Assembly: GCA_045637505.1 (NCBI GenBank)
Contig: JAZTZO010000028.1
Location: 1 to 64,000 of the forward strand
Source of the DNA: RGIG4079 sp045637505
GTDB taxonomy: Bacteria; Bacteroidota; Bacteroidia; Bacteroidales; Muribaculaceae
DNA: 64,000 nt
Direction of reading: 5' to 3'
In this document: positions 42,086-50,564 of the stretch, piece after piece
Numbering within the stretch: the stretch's first letter is position 1
How the letters are laid out: each line of letters starts with the position of its first letter
Translations under genes and position numbers: made by a program
The notes under the pieces: model-generated
What the model was told of the DNA's origin: nothing
The model's input: only the letters and a program-made list of their open reading frames with translations
Databases searched by the model: none

Positions 42086-42949
42086 CTACTTTTCAAATTT
42101 CAACTTTGAAGCCATTTCATACCCCTCGTTATATAGGTCGAGGAGTTTTGATGTATCACGCTCCATACGGTCAACTACAATGGGGCGTTCGGGGCGTATA
42201 ACCATCAATTCACCAGCATCCTCGAGTCGTTCCACTAGTTCGAGTTGACTATTATATAATCGGCTGCGATTGCGTATTGCCTCACGCATTGCAGGATATT
42301 TATGATAGAAAAATGGTGGTACAAACGCTGGTTTATCGGCTTTACGATATCCACGATTGCGAGTCACCACTACCACATTGTTGTCATAACCCAATTCGCG
42401 AGCACGGAGCAACGGAATGGAATCGGCAATGCCTCCATCGAGCATCGGACTACCATCAACATAGGCAATGGGACACACAAATGGCAAACTGCTCGACGCT
42501 CTCACTATATCAATTATTCGAGCGGGCGACTGCTTCTCTTCAAAGTAGCAAGCCTCACCCGTTTCGCAACTTGTTGTTACCATTTCGTATCGCTCGGGGC
42601 ATTGCTCATACCCCTCATAATCATATGGAATAATCTCATTAGGAAACTTTTCAAAGAGCAAATCAAAATCCATTATATTTCTCTTTGTCAATAGATAGCG
42701 AAAACCAATGTAACGATATTTCTCGAGCAAATCGATATTGCTATATTTAGCACGACCTCTTTGACGCGACATATACGAAAGCCCGTTGCATGCCCCAGCG
42801 CTCACACCTATTGCATAAGGAAAACGTATGCCTCGATCCATAAAATTATCGAGCACACCACAAGTAAACACGCCACGCATGCCTCCACCCTCAAGCACAA
42901 GACCCGAACGCTCGGTAATTTTCACTCGTTTTTCGTACATATATTCCAT
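42086..42949 (-). CDS. Patatin-like phospholipase
   Basis: 287 residues from MEYMYEKRVKITER (42949). ATG 42940 is equally possible because the -7 box (42958-42965) leaves almost no leader. GLVLEGGGMRGVFTCGVLDNF is the oxyanion-hole loop, IGVSAGACNG holds the nucleophile Ser (G-x-S-x-G) and SPMLDGGIADSIP the catalytic Asp (D-G-G). The protein is a cytoplasmic or membrane-associated acyl hydrolase whose lipid substrate is unknown. First gene of the operon with TIGR04076, flavin reductase and a lipoprotein. Confidence 0.92.
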   Translation of the reverse strand: MEYMYEKRVKITERSGLVLEGGGMRGVFTCGVLDNFMDRGIRFPYAIGVSAGACNGLSYMSRQRGRAKYSNIDLLEKYRYIGFRYLLTKRNIMDFDLLFEKFPNEIIPYDYEGYEQCPERYEMVTTSCETGEACYFEEKQSPARIIDIVRASSSLPFVCPIAYVDGSPMLDGGIADSIPLLRARELGYDNNVVVVTRNRGYRKADKPAFVPPFFYHKYPAMREAIRNRSRLYNSQLELVERLEDAGELMVIRPERPIVVDRMERDTSKLLDLYNEGYEMASKLKFEK

Positions 42950-42957
42950 ATCAATAG

Positions 42958-42965
42958 CAAAGGTA
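42958..42965 (-). promoter_or_regulatory. Promoter -7 box of the patatin operon
   Basis: Minus-strand TACCTTTG, only 9-18 bp before the possible start codons, so the transcript is nearly leaderless. Confidence 0.5.
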
Positions 42966-43026
42966 ATGAAAAGATACGAAAACAATATAGAGAATACCTA
43001 CAAAAGTTGAAAGTTGTTTTTTTGTA

Positions 43027-43140
43027 GGGACACGGCGTGCCGTGTCCGGAAAGAATTAGACAGAAGGGCAAAAGGAACATAAAGACTGCCGCATGGCAAT
43101 TATGAATTATGAACTATGCATTATGAATTAACTTCCCCCG
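43027..43140. repeat. Dispersed intergenic repeat, copy 1
   Basis: It contains the hairpin GGACACGGC/GCCGTGTCC (43028-43047), then ATTAGACAGAAG, AACATAAAG, CTG-CGCATG and A/T-rich ATTATGAATTATG-type repeats to 43131. The same series recurs at 52454-52562, with the hairpin degraded and a 7-bp difference. It is non-coding. The rest of the 368-bp gap (42986-43353) holds a hairpin CTCAA/TTGAG with seven T (43146-43181), the palindrome at 43204 and no gene. Confidence 0.7.
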
Positions 43141-43203
43141 AAGTGCTCAACGAGGCTTGACCGAAACAATTGAGTGTTTTTTTGACAGAAAGTGTCATAA
43201 TCC

Positions 43204-43230
43204 AATTTGGCAACAAATTGTTGCCAAATT
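43204..43230. repeat. Perfect 27-bp palindrome
   Basis: AATTTGGCAACAA (43204-43216), one A, then TTGTTGCCAAATT (43218-43230). The two 13-nt arms are exact. There is no T-run, so it is more like a protein-binding site than a terminator. It lies 124 bp beyond the end of the TIR gene. Confidence 0.7.
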
Positions 43231-43353
43231 ATTCTGTATTGATGACAAAACCACTAGGTTCGTTCCTTGCGAGAGTCAAACCCAAGTGGTCAAATATGAG
43301 GATTAAATGAAGTTTTCCAAAGACAGTTGCGACCGACAAGAATCGCAACATCA

Positions 43354-44454
43354 TCATAAAAGTTTATAATCCTCCGAATTATATTTATCTAGATACATTA
43401 TTACAACATGATTATTGTCATCTAACCCAAATAAAATCGCCCCTTCTTCAAGACAAATCCCTTCAGCCCATTCATTGAATGGCTGAGGTTCTTGTCCATA
43501 TTCATCAGCAAAAGCATACATTATATCATTAAGATCTTCTCCTGTTAAATCATGACAAATAACTTCGACCAAATAGACTTTATTATTTTGTTCGTCCCAA
43601 TGCACTCGGATTATATCTCCATTTTGTTTAAATTTATAAAAATGTTGACTTTCTAATTTATCAGTTAGTTGATAATTTAAATTTTTAAGACGATTTGCAA
43701 AGGAATTAATATCCATATTCATCGGGACTCCAGCATATGTCATATGCCTTAAATTATTATTTTCTTTAGCAATATTTTCTGCTGCTGGCTGTGGCGCTTC
43801 CTCAATTGATTCTTCTATTTCGCGGTGAGGTAGATTTTCTATTGTATCATTATTTTTTATTGAGTCTGTAATAGATACATTTGGTTTATTTGTAGATTTA
43901 TTTAATAGCAAATCTATACCACCTAAACCGAAAAGAGCTATAAATACCAATGGCAAACATAAGCCAATTAGTATCCACTTAATATTTCTAGACCAATATA
44001 ACATAAAGAATGTTACCTTTTGGTCTAGATGCAAATTCTTGACATCTTGATTTAAGGCTCCCGTTAAAACCTCTCGAACCATTTCATTTTTAGTAAAATT
44101 TTTCGCCTCTCTATAATGATAATTTCCCAGTAATAGTTGAATTGGTTTAGGATATTCTGTACTATCAAGACGGTATTGGTGAATATACACATGTTCTTTA
44201 TCTGCGAATAATAATTCTTTTAGACAAAATTCAGATGTTAACGAATTTTTGCTTGCTAAAAATAATATTGCTTTGCTTTGTGATATAGCTGATGAGATAC
44301 GCTCTAAGTAATCATGTTTACTCGATATTTCTTCGCAATCAAAAAAGTATTCAAAATTGTAGTGCTTTTTATATTCGTCAAGGATATGGCAAATCTCTTC
44401 TGCTATATCTTTATCCTTACGAGAATAACTGATAAATAAATCATATCTTTTCAT
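43354..44454 (-). CDS. TIR-domain membrane protein
   Basis: 366 residues. Residues 1-135 form a TIR domain: YDLFISYSRKDKDIAEEIC, FDCEEISS and the SEFCLKEL box, where Glu80 is the likely NAD-cleaving residue. One transmembrane helix lies at about 159-180 (WILIGLCLPLVFIALFGLGG), then a charged linker and a C-terminal domain (about 235-366, MTYAGVPMNMDINSFANRL to the end) not recognised. Bacterial TIR proteins often act in phage defence by NAD breakdown. Here the C-terminal domain could be the sensor on the other side of the membrane. The gene follows a 50-residue Cys-rich gene by 9 bp. Confidence 0.8.
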   Translation of the reverse strand: MKRYDLFISYSRKDKDIAEEICHILDEYKKHYNFEYFFDCEEISSKHDYLERISSAISQSKAILFLASKNSLTSEFCLKELLFADKEHVYIHQYRLDSTEYPKPIQLLLGNYHYREAKNFTKNEMVREVLTGALNQDVKNLHLDQKVTFFMLYWSRNIKWILIGLCLPLVFIALFGLGGIDLLLNKSTNKPNVSITDSIKNNDTIENLPHREIEESIEEAPQPAAENIAKENNNLRHMTYAGVPMNMDINSFANRLKNLNYQLTDKLESQHFYKFKQNGDIIRVHWDEQNNKVYLVEVICHDLTGEDLNDIMYAFADEYGQEPQPFNEWAEGICLEEGAILFGLDDNNHVVIMYLDKYNSEDYKLL

Positions 44455-44463
44455 CTTTTAATT

Positions 44464-44616
44464 CTAATCGTTATACTGTTCAACATAATCATCGTTTACA
44501 TTGGGAGCAATAGATAGCAACTCTTGCGATTGTTCATAGTCATCACAATTACATCTGCAGTCATCGCAACGCCCACAAGCCCATTCCAAATATTCGTTCA
44601 ATTCATCGTCATCCAT
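44464..44616 (-). CDS. Small acidic Cys-rich protein, 50 residues
   Basis: An ORF of 50 codons from ATG 44616 to TAG 44464. It has five Cys in ACGRCDDCRCNCDDYE (about residues 13-28), a spacing that could bind zinc or an Fe-S cluster, within a very acidic chain. It is placed between the unknown gene at 44673 and the TIR gene (start 44454, 9-bp gap), on the same strand, so it is probably translated with them. No family recognised. Position and composition rather than homology support it. Confidence 0.6.
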   Translation of the reverse strand: MDDDELNEYLEWACGRCDDCRCNCDDYEQSQELLSIAPNVNDDYVEQYND

Positions 44617-44672
44617 AGATTAAGTGCCATAATTTAAAAATCCTATTTTAATAAAAACACATATTTCTCATT

Positions 44673-45503
44673 TTATATAAATTCCTCTCCTTCTTTAGCT
44701 CTATCAATAAGTGCCTTTCTATGGTAACCATGTTTAACAAATTCATTTATCCATATTAATCTTTTTGAACCATCTGCATATGGTTGAAGTCTAAAATGAC
44801 CACTTACTAAAAAATCATTATTATTACATATTTCGGTAAACCATTTGCTATCAAACACAAAATAAGTTATTCCGTCAATATTTACAACTTTTGTTTTCTT
44901 CTTCTCCTTTATCTCTTGTTTGATTTTAGTTTTTGTTTCTGCAATCTCAACTTCAGCCCATTGTCTTAAACAAAGATAGTCTATAACCATATCTACATAA
45001 TCGCGAATATTATCCTCCATACAATTATCGATAAGATACATAACCATACAATCTACTTCATGTTTATCTGCTTTAAATTTATCCTTAGGGATTGCAACTA
45101 TATATAAAGAAGGGATTGCCATCTTTCGATTATAATCATTAGGCATATCATGAAAAACCCATAATGTAAGTGAACCATTTTTTATGGAATAAACAACAAA
45201 AGACCCTTCTATAAAATATGGAGACCGAATTACACCATTTTCACCATCGCATTCCTCTAATACATCTTGATGATATTGTGTAAATTTTCTGTATGATTTA
45301 TCCATTGCTTCTACAAACCGTTTTGAGAGCACAGCCAAATCCTTACAATTTCCTTTTAAATCATATAGTTCATTAATGGCAGATTCCCTATCGTCATTAA
45401 TTTTGCTTCCTTTATTCATTAAGAATCTTTTAATACTTAATGGATAATCTCTATTGTCGAGGTTATATAAATATCGTAAAATTAAATTCTTGTTATATAA
45501 CAT
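44673..45503 (-). CDS. Hypothetical protein in the TIR operon
   Basis: 276 residues, no signal peptide or membrane segment. A Lys/Glu-rich helix (VEIAETKTKIKQEIKEKKKTKVV, about residues 186-208) separates an alpha/beta N-terminal part from a C-terminal part ending GHFRLQPYADG and LIWINEFVKHGYHRKALIDRA. I have seen endings of the HFRLQP...W..F...Y.RKA kind in phage- or plasmid-borne Bacteroidetes proteins but know no function. On the minus strand TATATTTA lies at 45521-45528. The Cys-rich gene begins 56 bp downstream. Confidence 0.6.
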   Translation of the reverse strand: MLYNKNLILRYLYNLDNRDYPLSIKRFLMNKGSKINDDRESAINELYDLKGNCKDLAVLSKRFVEAMDKSYRKFTQYHQDVLEECDGENGVIRSPYFIEGSFVVYSIKNGSLTLWVFHDMPNDYNRKMAIPSLYIVAIPKDKFKADKHEVDCMVMYLIDNCMEDNIRDYVDMVIDYLCLRQWAEVEIAETKTKIKQEIKEKKKTKVVNIDGITYFVFDSKWFTEICNNNDFLVSGHFRLQPYADGSKRLIWINEFVKHGYHRKALIDRAKEGEEFI

Positions 45504-45725
45504 AGTTTTATATAATTATTTAAATATACAAAATTTAAAACTCTATAACATGACAATATTTTCACTTTGACAAAAATATGCACATTATATTTGCATCTCA
45601 ATTACAAAATTAGTAAAAAATTACAATTATATCTAAAACTCTCCCCTCTGGCTTCAAAAAATACAAAAACAGCGCATATTATCAAAAAGTCATGCAAACA
45701 TTCCTCATATTAGCGCAAAAAGCAC

Positions 45726-45733
45726 TAATTTTG
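45726..45733 (+). promoter_or_regulatory. Promoter -7 box of the hydrogenase gene
   Basis: TAATTTTG, 19 bp before the start. A second consensus box TATATTTG lies at 45586-45593. Between them, AGCGCATATTA and ATATTAGCGC elements (about 45673 and 45708) form an inverted pair that may bind a redox or fermentation regulator. Confidence 0.5.
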
Positions 45734-45752
45734 CAGAATAATTTACCAATCT

Positions 45753-47216
45753 ATGGCTATACGTAACAATGTGATGATTGTGCGTCAACGATTATTGACT
45801 CGCCTCATCAAATTATGGAATGAAAATGAGTTGGTTGAGAAAATCGACCGTTTACCTATCGAATTAAGTCCTCGCAAGTCGCACACTCTTGGCCGCTGCT
45901 GCGTGCACAAGGAGCGTGCGGTGTGGAAATATAAGTCGCTCCCATTGATGGGATTTGACATGAGCGACGAAGATGACGAATTAACCCCATTGTCGGAATA
46001 TGCTCGTCGAGCGCTCAATCGCGAAACGACTCGCGAAAACATAATGTGCGTGGTCGATGAAGCTTGTTCATCATGCGTGCGTACCAATTATCAAATCACC
46101 AACCTTTGTCGTGGTTGCGTGGCTCGCGCATGTTCGCTCAACTGCCCCAAAGATGCTATTGAGTTTGACTCTGAAACAAGCCAAGGGCGCATCAACCAAA
46201 AGAAATGTATAAGCTGTGGTAAATGTTTCAACAGTTGCCCCTATCATGCTATCGTACACATCCCCATTCCTTGCGAAGAAGCGTGTCCAGTAGGAGCTAT
46301 CAGCAAAGATGAATTTGGCGTAGAGCATATCGACGAGTCAAAATGTATCTATTGCGGCAAATGCATAAATAGTTGCCCATTTGGTGCAATCTTTGAAATT
46401 TCGCATGTGTTCGACATTCTTCAAAGCATCAAACGCGGCGAAAAAGTGATTGCGATGGTGGCACCTGCAATCCTTTCGCAATATAAAGCACCTGCCGAGT
46501 TCATCTACAACTCTATCAAAGAAATAGGCTTTGCCGATGTCATTGAAGTGGCTCGTGGAGCTGTGATTTCTACCGAAAAAGAGAGTGAAGAGTTAAAAGA
46601 AAAACTCGAAGAAGGTCAACCATTTATGACTACATCGTGCTGTCCTTCATATATTGAAATGGCCGAAAAACATGCTCCCGAACTCAAACAATATATCTCA
46701 AGCACTCGTTCACCCATGTATTACACTGCACAAATTGTGCGTGAGCAACACCCCGATGCAAAAGTGGTGTTCATTGGTCCATGTATCGCCAAACGCAAAG
46801 AGGCACGCAAAGACGACATGGTTGACTATGTGATGACCTTCGAAGAACTGCAATCGATTTTTGAAGGAATGGATATATTGCTCGACGAGGATAAAATATT
46901 CCGTCTTCCTATCAAAGTTGCTCGTGAGGCTCACGGATTTGCTCAAAATGGTGGGGTAACAGCAGCAGTTGCCGCTCATGTTAATGGCGCTTTCACATTC
47001 ACTCACCAACAAATCTCAAACCTCGACAAAAAAACCGTTGCCCTATTGAAAGCCTACGGAAAATCGGGCAAATCGCCCGCTCAATTCCTTGAGGTTATGG
47101 CTTGCGAAGGTGGTTGTATATCAGGACCAAGTCTTCACACTGCCTACGATTCGGGACGCAAACTTTTCAACGACGCGCTCAAGAGTCGCGAACCAATGCA
47201 CAAAGAAGAAAATTAA
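45753..47216 (+). CDS. [FeFe] hydrogenase, group B-like, with ferredoxin-type [4Fe-4S] domains
   Basis: 487 residues. After an N-terminal region with CSSC and C-R-G-C Cys groups come two [4Fe-4S] motifs, CISCGKCFNSCPYHA and CIYCGKCINSCPFGA (about residues 152-220). The H-cluster domain follows: L1 TTSCCPSY (about 292), L2 GPCIAKRKEA (about 341) and L3 MACEGGCISGP (about 448). The lysine normally next to the L2 Cys is shifted (C-I-A-K), as in group B/C enzymes, which are less well characterised than the classical producers. It oxidises or makes H2 with ferredoxin. The maturase hydE follows 23 bp later. Confidence 0.88.
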   Translation: MAIRNNVMIVRQRLLTRLIKLWNENELVEKIDRLPIELSPRKSHTLGRCCVHKERAVWKYKSLPLMGFDMSDEDDELTPLSEYARRALNRETTRENIMCVVDEACSSCVRTNYQITNLCRGCVARACSLNCPKDAIEFDSETSQGRINQKKCISCGKCFNSCPYHAIVHIPIPCEEACPVGAISKDEFGVEHIDESKCIYCGKCINSCPFGAIFEISHVFDILQSIKRGEKVIAMVAPAILSQYKAPAEFIYNSIKEIGFADVIEVARGAVISTEKESEELKEKLEEGQPFMTTSCCPSYIEMAEKHAPELKQYISSTRSPMYYTAQIVREQHPDAKVVFIGPCIAKRKEARKDDMVDYVMTFEELQSIFEGMDILLDEDKIFRLPIKVAREAHGFAQNGGVTAAVAAHVNGAFTFTHQQISNLDKKTVALLKAYGKSGKSPAQFLEVMACEGGCISGPSLHTAYDSGRKLFNDALKSREPMHKEEN

Positions 47217-47239
47217 TTGTGCATTTTGAATCATAGATT

Positions 47240-48286
47240 GTGACTACTTTGATTGAAAAATTATTCGCTACGCAATGCTTTGAGGTCGAAGAGCTTCATC
47301 AACTAATCACCACTTGCCTCAAATGCGATAATTCGTTCAATCTATTACGAAATAAAGCCACCCAAATTGCTCGTGAGCAATTTGGGTTTGGCATTTATAT
47401 GCGTGGGCTCATTGAGATAAGTAGTTATTGTCGCAACAATTGCTATTATTGTGGACTGCGTCGCGACAACAAAAATGCCTCGCGCTATCGTCTATCTGAC
47501 GAGGAGATACTCGCTTGTTGCAAAGATGGTTATAATGCCGGGCTACGCACCTTTGTCTTCCAAGGTGGTGAAGATGCAGCATTTACCGACGACCGACTTA
47601 TTGACCTCATCACCCACATCAAGCGCCACTGCCCCGAGGCGGCAATTACACTCTCACTTGGCGAACGCTCTGCCGAGTCATATCAACGGCTCTTTGGTGC
47701 CGGGGCCTCGCGCTATCTGCTACGCCACGAGGCGGCCAATCGCGACCTCTACAATCACATTCACCCCACTGATATGTCGCACTCCAATCGCATCGACTGC
47801 ATCAAATCACTCATCAAAATCGGGTACCAAACAGGCATGGGAATGATGGTAGGCGCACCTGGACAAACTATCGAACACCTCATCGACGATATACTGTTAA
47901 TGAAACAGTTACAACCTCAAATGATAGGAATAGGCACATTCATACCCCACCCCAATACACCTTTTGGCACACAATCGGCAGGAGACTTGCGACTTACCTA
48001 CATCATCATTGCCATTGCACGACTTATGCACCCCTATGCACTTATACCAGCCACTACAGCGTTGGCCTCGCTCTCGCCAAGTGGATATATTGACGGAATT
48101 CTCTCTGGCGCCAATGTAGTGATGCCCAACATCACACCCTTTGCCCAACGCACCAAATATGAAATTTATCCTGGCAAAGAGCACTCGCAAAACGACATCA
48201 CCACAACCCTCAGCGACCTCTCTCAACAACTCGCTACAATAGGCTACCACATCAACCCCACCCGCGGCGACTACGAATCAATTTGA
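47240..48286 (+). CDS. hydE: [FeFe] hydrogenase maturase HydE (radical SAM)
   Basis: 348 residues with GTG start at 47240. CRNNCYYCGL is the radical-SAM Cx3Cx2C motif (about residue 63), FQGGEDAAFTDD the SAM-ribose/GGE motif, and TGMGMMVGAPGQTIEHL and IPHPNTPF typical HydE regions. It helps build the dithiomethylamine bridge of the H-cluster with HydG and HydF. It follows the hydrogenase gene and is ended by the hairpin at 48313. hydG is 6.5 kb away, behind accessory genes. Confidence 0.93.
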   Translation: MTTLIEKLFATQCFEVEELHQLITTCLKCDNSFNLLRNKATQIAREQFGFGIYMRGLIEISSYCRNNCYYCGLRRDNKNASRYRLSDEEILACCKDGYNAGLRTFVFQGGEDAAFTDDRLIDLITHIKRHCPEAAITLSLGERSAESYQRLFGAGASRYLLRHEAANRDLYNHIHPTDMSHSNRIDCIKSLIKIGYQTGMGMMVGAPGQTIEHLIDDILLMKQLQPQMIGIGTFIPHPNTPFGTQSAGDLRLTYIIIAIARLMHPYALIPATTALASLSPSGYIDGILSGANVVMPNITPFAQRTKYEIYPGKEHSQNDITTTLSDLSQQLATIGYHINPTRGDYESI

Positions 48287-48312
48287 AAATTGAAAGTTGA
48301 GAATCCCAAAGG

Positions 48313-48367
48313 GCTTAACGAGGCTTAAGCGAGTTAATTTAAGCTTTCCGTCATTTTTTTTTACAGA
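48313..48367 (+). terminator. Terminator-like hairpin after hydE
   Basis: GCTTAA (48313-48318) and TTAAGC (48339-48344) flank CGAGGCTTAAGCGAG-type sequence and are followed by TTTTTTTTT at 48355-48363. Nearly the same sequence (GCT-AACGAGGCTT-A-CGA-) occurs at 43145-43181 with its own T-run, so this is a repeated terminator unit. The rest of 48287-48580 contains no gene. Confidence 0.55.
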
Positions 48368-48580
48368 TTAATCAAACGAGCATCTTTCTCCTTCCCTCTA
48401 TCATCTTTCCCTCAAAAAGATACTCATTTCATAATTATATCAAAATGAATCACTCTTTCAACATGAGACTGCAAAGTTACAATGCAAAAAAGAGTGGAAA
48501 CTGCGATAATGCACAAAAAGATTAATTAATTATTAAAATACTTACGTTGTATCTATTTTTATCATTGGGTAATAGGCACC

Positions 48581-48799
48581 TTATTTCCCATTTAACCATT
48601 CATCTCGTTTTTTGCTCTCTTGCTTTTTCTTCTCGGCTTTATTTAAAAGAATAACACCCCCTACAAGCATTATTATTCCAAAGAAAATTAGTCCAACTTG
48701 ATCCCCTCTATATTCTGGAGGGCATTCTGACATTGCACCTATCCTTAAAACAACATTTAATGCACCCAATACTATTAAAATCCAACCACCGACTTTCAT
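48581..48799 (-). CDS. Small two-helix membrane protein
   Basis: 72 residues. Two hydrophobic segments (GGWILIVLGALNVVLRIG, residues 4-21, and VGLIFFGIIMLVGGVILLN, about 35-53) and a very basic/acidic tail (KAEKKKQESKKRDEWLNGK). No family recognised. Last gene of the small-protein operon, 3 bp after the J-domain gene. The tail motif E/DWLNGK resembles KEWFDGDRN at the end of the 66-residue protein at 50203, hinting at common origin. Confidence 0.65.
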   Translation of the reverse strand: MKVGGWILIVLGALNVVLRIGAMSECPPEYRGDQVGLIFFGIIMLVGGVILLNKAEKKKQESKKRDEWLNGK

Positions 48800-48802
48800 A
48801 CG

Positions 48803-49165
48803 TTAATCAATTCTTATGTTTAATTTTTCAATTGCTTTATCTTTTATACTGCAAAGTTTATTATAGTTGTGCTTATTTTCCACTAATTGCGCTGATAATT
48901 CTGTTGCAATTTGGCGTTGTTGTTCATCTATAAATCTATCAGGATGACATTTTCTAATCAAAGAGTCATACAATCCTTGTGCATGAAACGAGCTTTGAAT
49001 TAATCCGTTGAAATCAACCTCGCCGACATCTTTCAACAAGTCCTTTTTATTAAGTTTTTTACTCGGTTTTTGTTTTCTTCTATTTAATATAAAAAACAAT
49101 AAAGCAATAATTATTACTAACTCGAATATCGATATATAAAACCAAATATTATTAATCATTCCCAT
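48803..49165 (-). CDS. Membrane-anchored J-domain-like protein
   Basis: 120 residues. An N-terminal transmembrane helix (about residues 7-28) is followed by a basic linker and GLYDSLIRKCHPDRF (about 64-78), where HPDRF is the J-domain HPD motif with the preceding helix II. The chain QRQIATELSAQLVENKHNYNKLCSIKDKAIEKL gives helices III and IV. Helix I of a normal J domain is not obvious, so the domain may be a reduced variant. J domains stimulate DnaK ATPase. The intact HPD suggests this one could recruit DnaK to the membrane. It is 11 bp from the neighbour upstream and 3 bp from the one downstream. Confidence 0.72.
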   Translation of the reverse strand: MGMINNIWFYISIFELVIIIALLFFILNRRKQKPSKKLNKKDLLKDVGEVDFNGLIQSSFHAQGLYDSLIRKCHPDRFIDEQQRQIATELSAQLVENKHNYNKLCSIKDKAIEKLNIRID

Positions 49166-49176
49166 AAATTCGTTAT

Positions 49177-49584
49177 TTAATTATTCTCAGGCAATATACC
49201 ACCGATAACTACATGGTCCATCATTTTCCATCTCAACCCATATGTTCCTTTATTATCATGCACCTCCAATGTATCCCAGCCTAATGCAATCAATCTCCTA
49301 ATCAAGGTTTCATCTGAGAGTATTGTGATGCCAATAAACTGCATTTCTGCTGTTGATAATGGTCTTCCAGAAAATGCTTGAACCCTAAAACCAGTATTTA
49401 TCCATGCAGATAAATCATGTCGGTATTCTTTTACTCCCTTTGAAAAGTCAGCTTTTAACAAAGTAGGAACCGACCCTAAAACAAATGCATTGCGAGCCGC
49501 TTCATTGAAATTTCGCACTAATTTTGTGCGTTCCGAACGATCTCTAAACCATTCAATAATTCTATTCCAAGTATTTTCAAACAT
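49177..49584 (-). CDS. Hypothetical soluble protein of the small-protein operon
   Basis: 135 residues, no membrane segment. The sequence (NAFVLGSVPTLLKADFSKG, RHDLSAWINTGFRVQAFSGR, IGITILSDETLIRRLIALGWDTLEVHD) looks well conserved and alpha/beta, and I recall related hypothetical proteins in Bacteroidetes without any assigned function. It lies between two genes encoding J-like membrane proteins (25 and 11 bp), which suggests it works with them. Confidence 0.65.
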   Translation of the reverse strand: MFENTWNRIIEWFRDRSERTKLVRNFNEAARNAFVLGSVPTLLKADFSKGVKEYRHDLSAWINTGFRVQAFSGRPLSTAEMQFIGITILSDETLIRRLIALGWDTLEVHDNKGTYGLRWKMMDHVVIGGILPENN

Positions 49585-49609
49585 AAATAAAAGTAATATT
49601 AGGGAATAA

Positions 49610-50197
49610 TTATGAATAATAACTTACAATACAAATAAGAACTAAAATAATTAAAAATACACAAATTCCTACAATTGTAAATGCTTCTTCATCAGAAAGC
49701 TCTGAATTAGAACTTTCTGATGAGGTGCTTTGTGTTTGGAACAAGTTATTAATTTCCACTTCAAGAGTTTCTAATGCATCAATATCATCACAATATTCAT
49801 TTATCTTTTGATAATATTTATTCGCAAGTTTTACTTTTTCTGCATCATAATTTATAGAATTCGTAAAGTTTTGAGGGTGACATTTATTGCTTAATTTGTC
49901 ATATAATCTTCTTGTTGAAAATTTCACACCGAGAGTCGTTGATGCCTTTTTACGCAATTCCTCTTGAGTTTTTTTATCGCCGTATTCATTACATTTGAGT
50001 ACTTCAGCATATAAATCCGCGGCAAGATCTATCTTTTCGGGATTATATGGTTCCATATATCTTTCAGGAGAACATCTATATTTTAATTCTTCATATAGTG
50101 ATCCCTCAAATTCTATACATTGTTTTAATTTAGTGTTTTCACTAATCCCTCTTCTTATGTCGTCAATCGTTTGATCTATAAAATTAATATCATCCAT
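49610..50197 (-). CDS. Tail-anchored protein with two degenerate J-like repeats
   Basis: 195 residues. Two related units are visible: LYEELKYRCSPERY followed by PEKIDLAADLYAEVL (about 34-67), and LYDKLSNKCHPQNF followed by AEKVKLANKYYQKI (about 98-132). Each matches the LYDSLIRKCHPDRF...IATEL pattern of the J-domain neighbour, but with SPE and HPQ replacing HPD. They should therefore not stimulate DnaK. A single C-terminal transmembrane helix (about 174-193) anchors it. It may act as an inactive J-like adaptor. Operon position: 5 bp after the 66-residue gene, 25 bp before the 135-residue gene. Confidence 0.68.
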   Translation of the reverse strand: MDDINFIDQTIDDIRRGISENTKLKQCIEFEGSLYEELKYRCSPERYMEPYNPEKIDLAADLYAEVLKCNEYGDKKTQEELRKKASTTLGVKFSTRRLYDKLSNKCHPQNFTNSINYDAEKVKLANKYYQKINEYCDDIDALETLEVEINNLFQTQSTSSESSNSELSDEEAFTIVGICVFLIILVLICIVSYYS

Positions 50198-50202
50198 TTT
50201 AA

Positions 50203-50403
50203 TTAATTTCTATCACCATCAAACCATTCTTTTCCTCCACTCTTATTTTTATTTCGCAAAAGGAAATAAGATGGAATACCACAAAAAAGGATTATTCCAA
50301 TAAATGCTCCTCCTACTTCTTCTATTGATGGACTTGTAGCTAAAATCTTAAAAAATGCAACCAATCCACTTCCAATTAGTAATACCGCTAAAAATGCTTT
50401 CAT
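50203..50403 (-). CDS. Small two-helix membrane protein
   Basis: 66 residues with two hydrophobic segments (FLAVLLIGSGLVAFFKILA and GAFIGIILFCGIPSYFLL) and tail RNKNKSGGKEWFDGDRN. It starts 5 bp before the next gene and is the first of five tightly spaced genes (50403-48581). Function unknown. It resembles the 72-residue protein at 48581 in layout. Confidence 0.65.
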   Translation of the reverse strand: MKAFLAVLLIGSGLVAFFKILATSPSIEEVGGAFIGIILFCGIPSYFLLRNKNKSGGKEWFDGDRN

Positions 50404-50436
50404 GATAAAAACGATTTAGGTGCGAGCCCCATTGCT

Positions 50437-50564
50437 GATTCTTAGGTATTACCACACACCTATACTTACACAATGACACCCGCACCCATTGGCACGAGCA
50501 TTCGCCATTAGTTCACTTGGTAAGTATTTTGTATAATGTCTGTGTTGTGGTAATTTTCAGAATC
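50437..50564 (-). ncRNA. Candidate structured RNA inside the small-protein operon
   Basis: Nested helices: GATTCT (50437-50442) with AGAATC (50559-50564), ATTACCACA (50448-50456) with TGTGGTAAT (50546-50554), and ATACTTAC (50462-50469) with GTAAGTAT (50520-50527), all exact. Inside, CAATG/CATTG (50471-50491) and CGAGCATTCG (50494-50503) form small hairpins. It fills the 332-bp gap between the 44-codon ORF and the 66-residue gene. A second hairpin TTATGTCGT/ACGACATAA is at 50639-50672. Strand is uncertain. In the minus direction it would be an intergenic processing or regulatory element. Confidence 0.45.
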
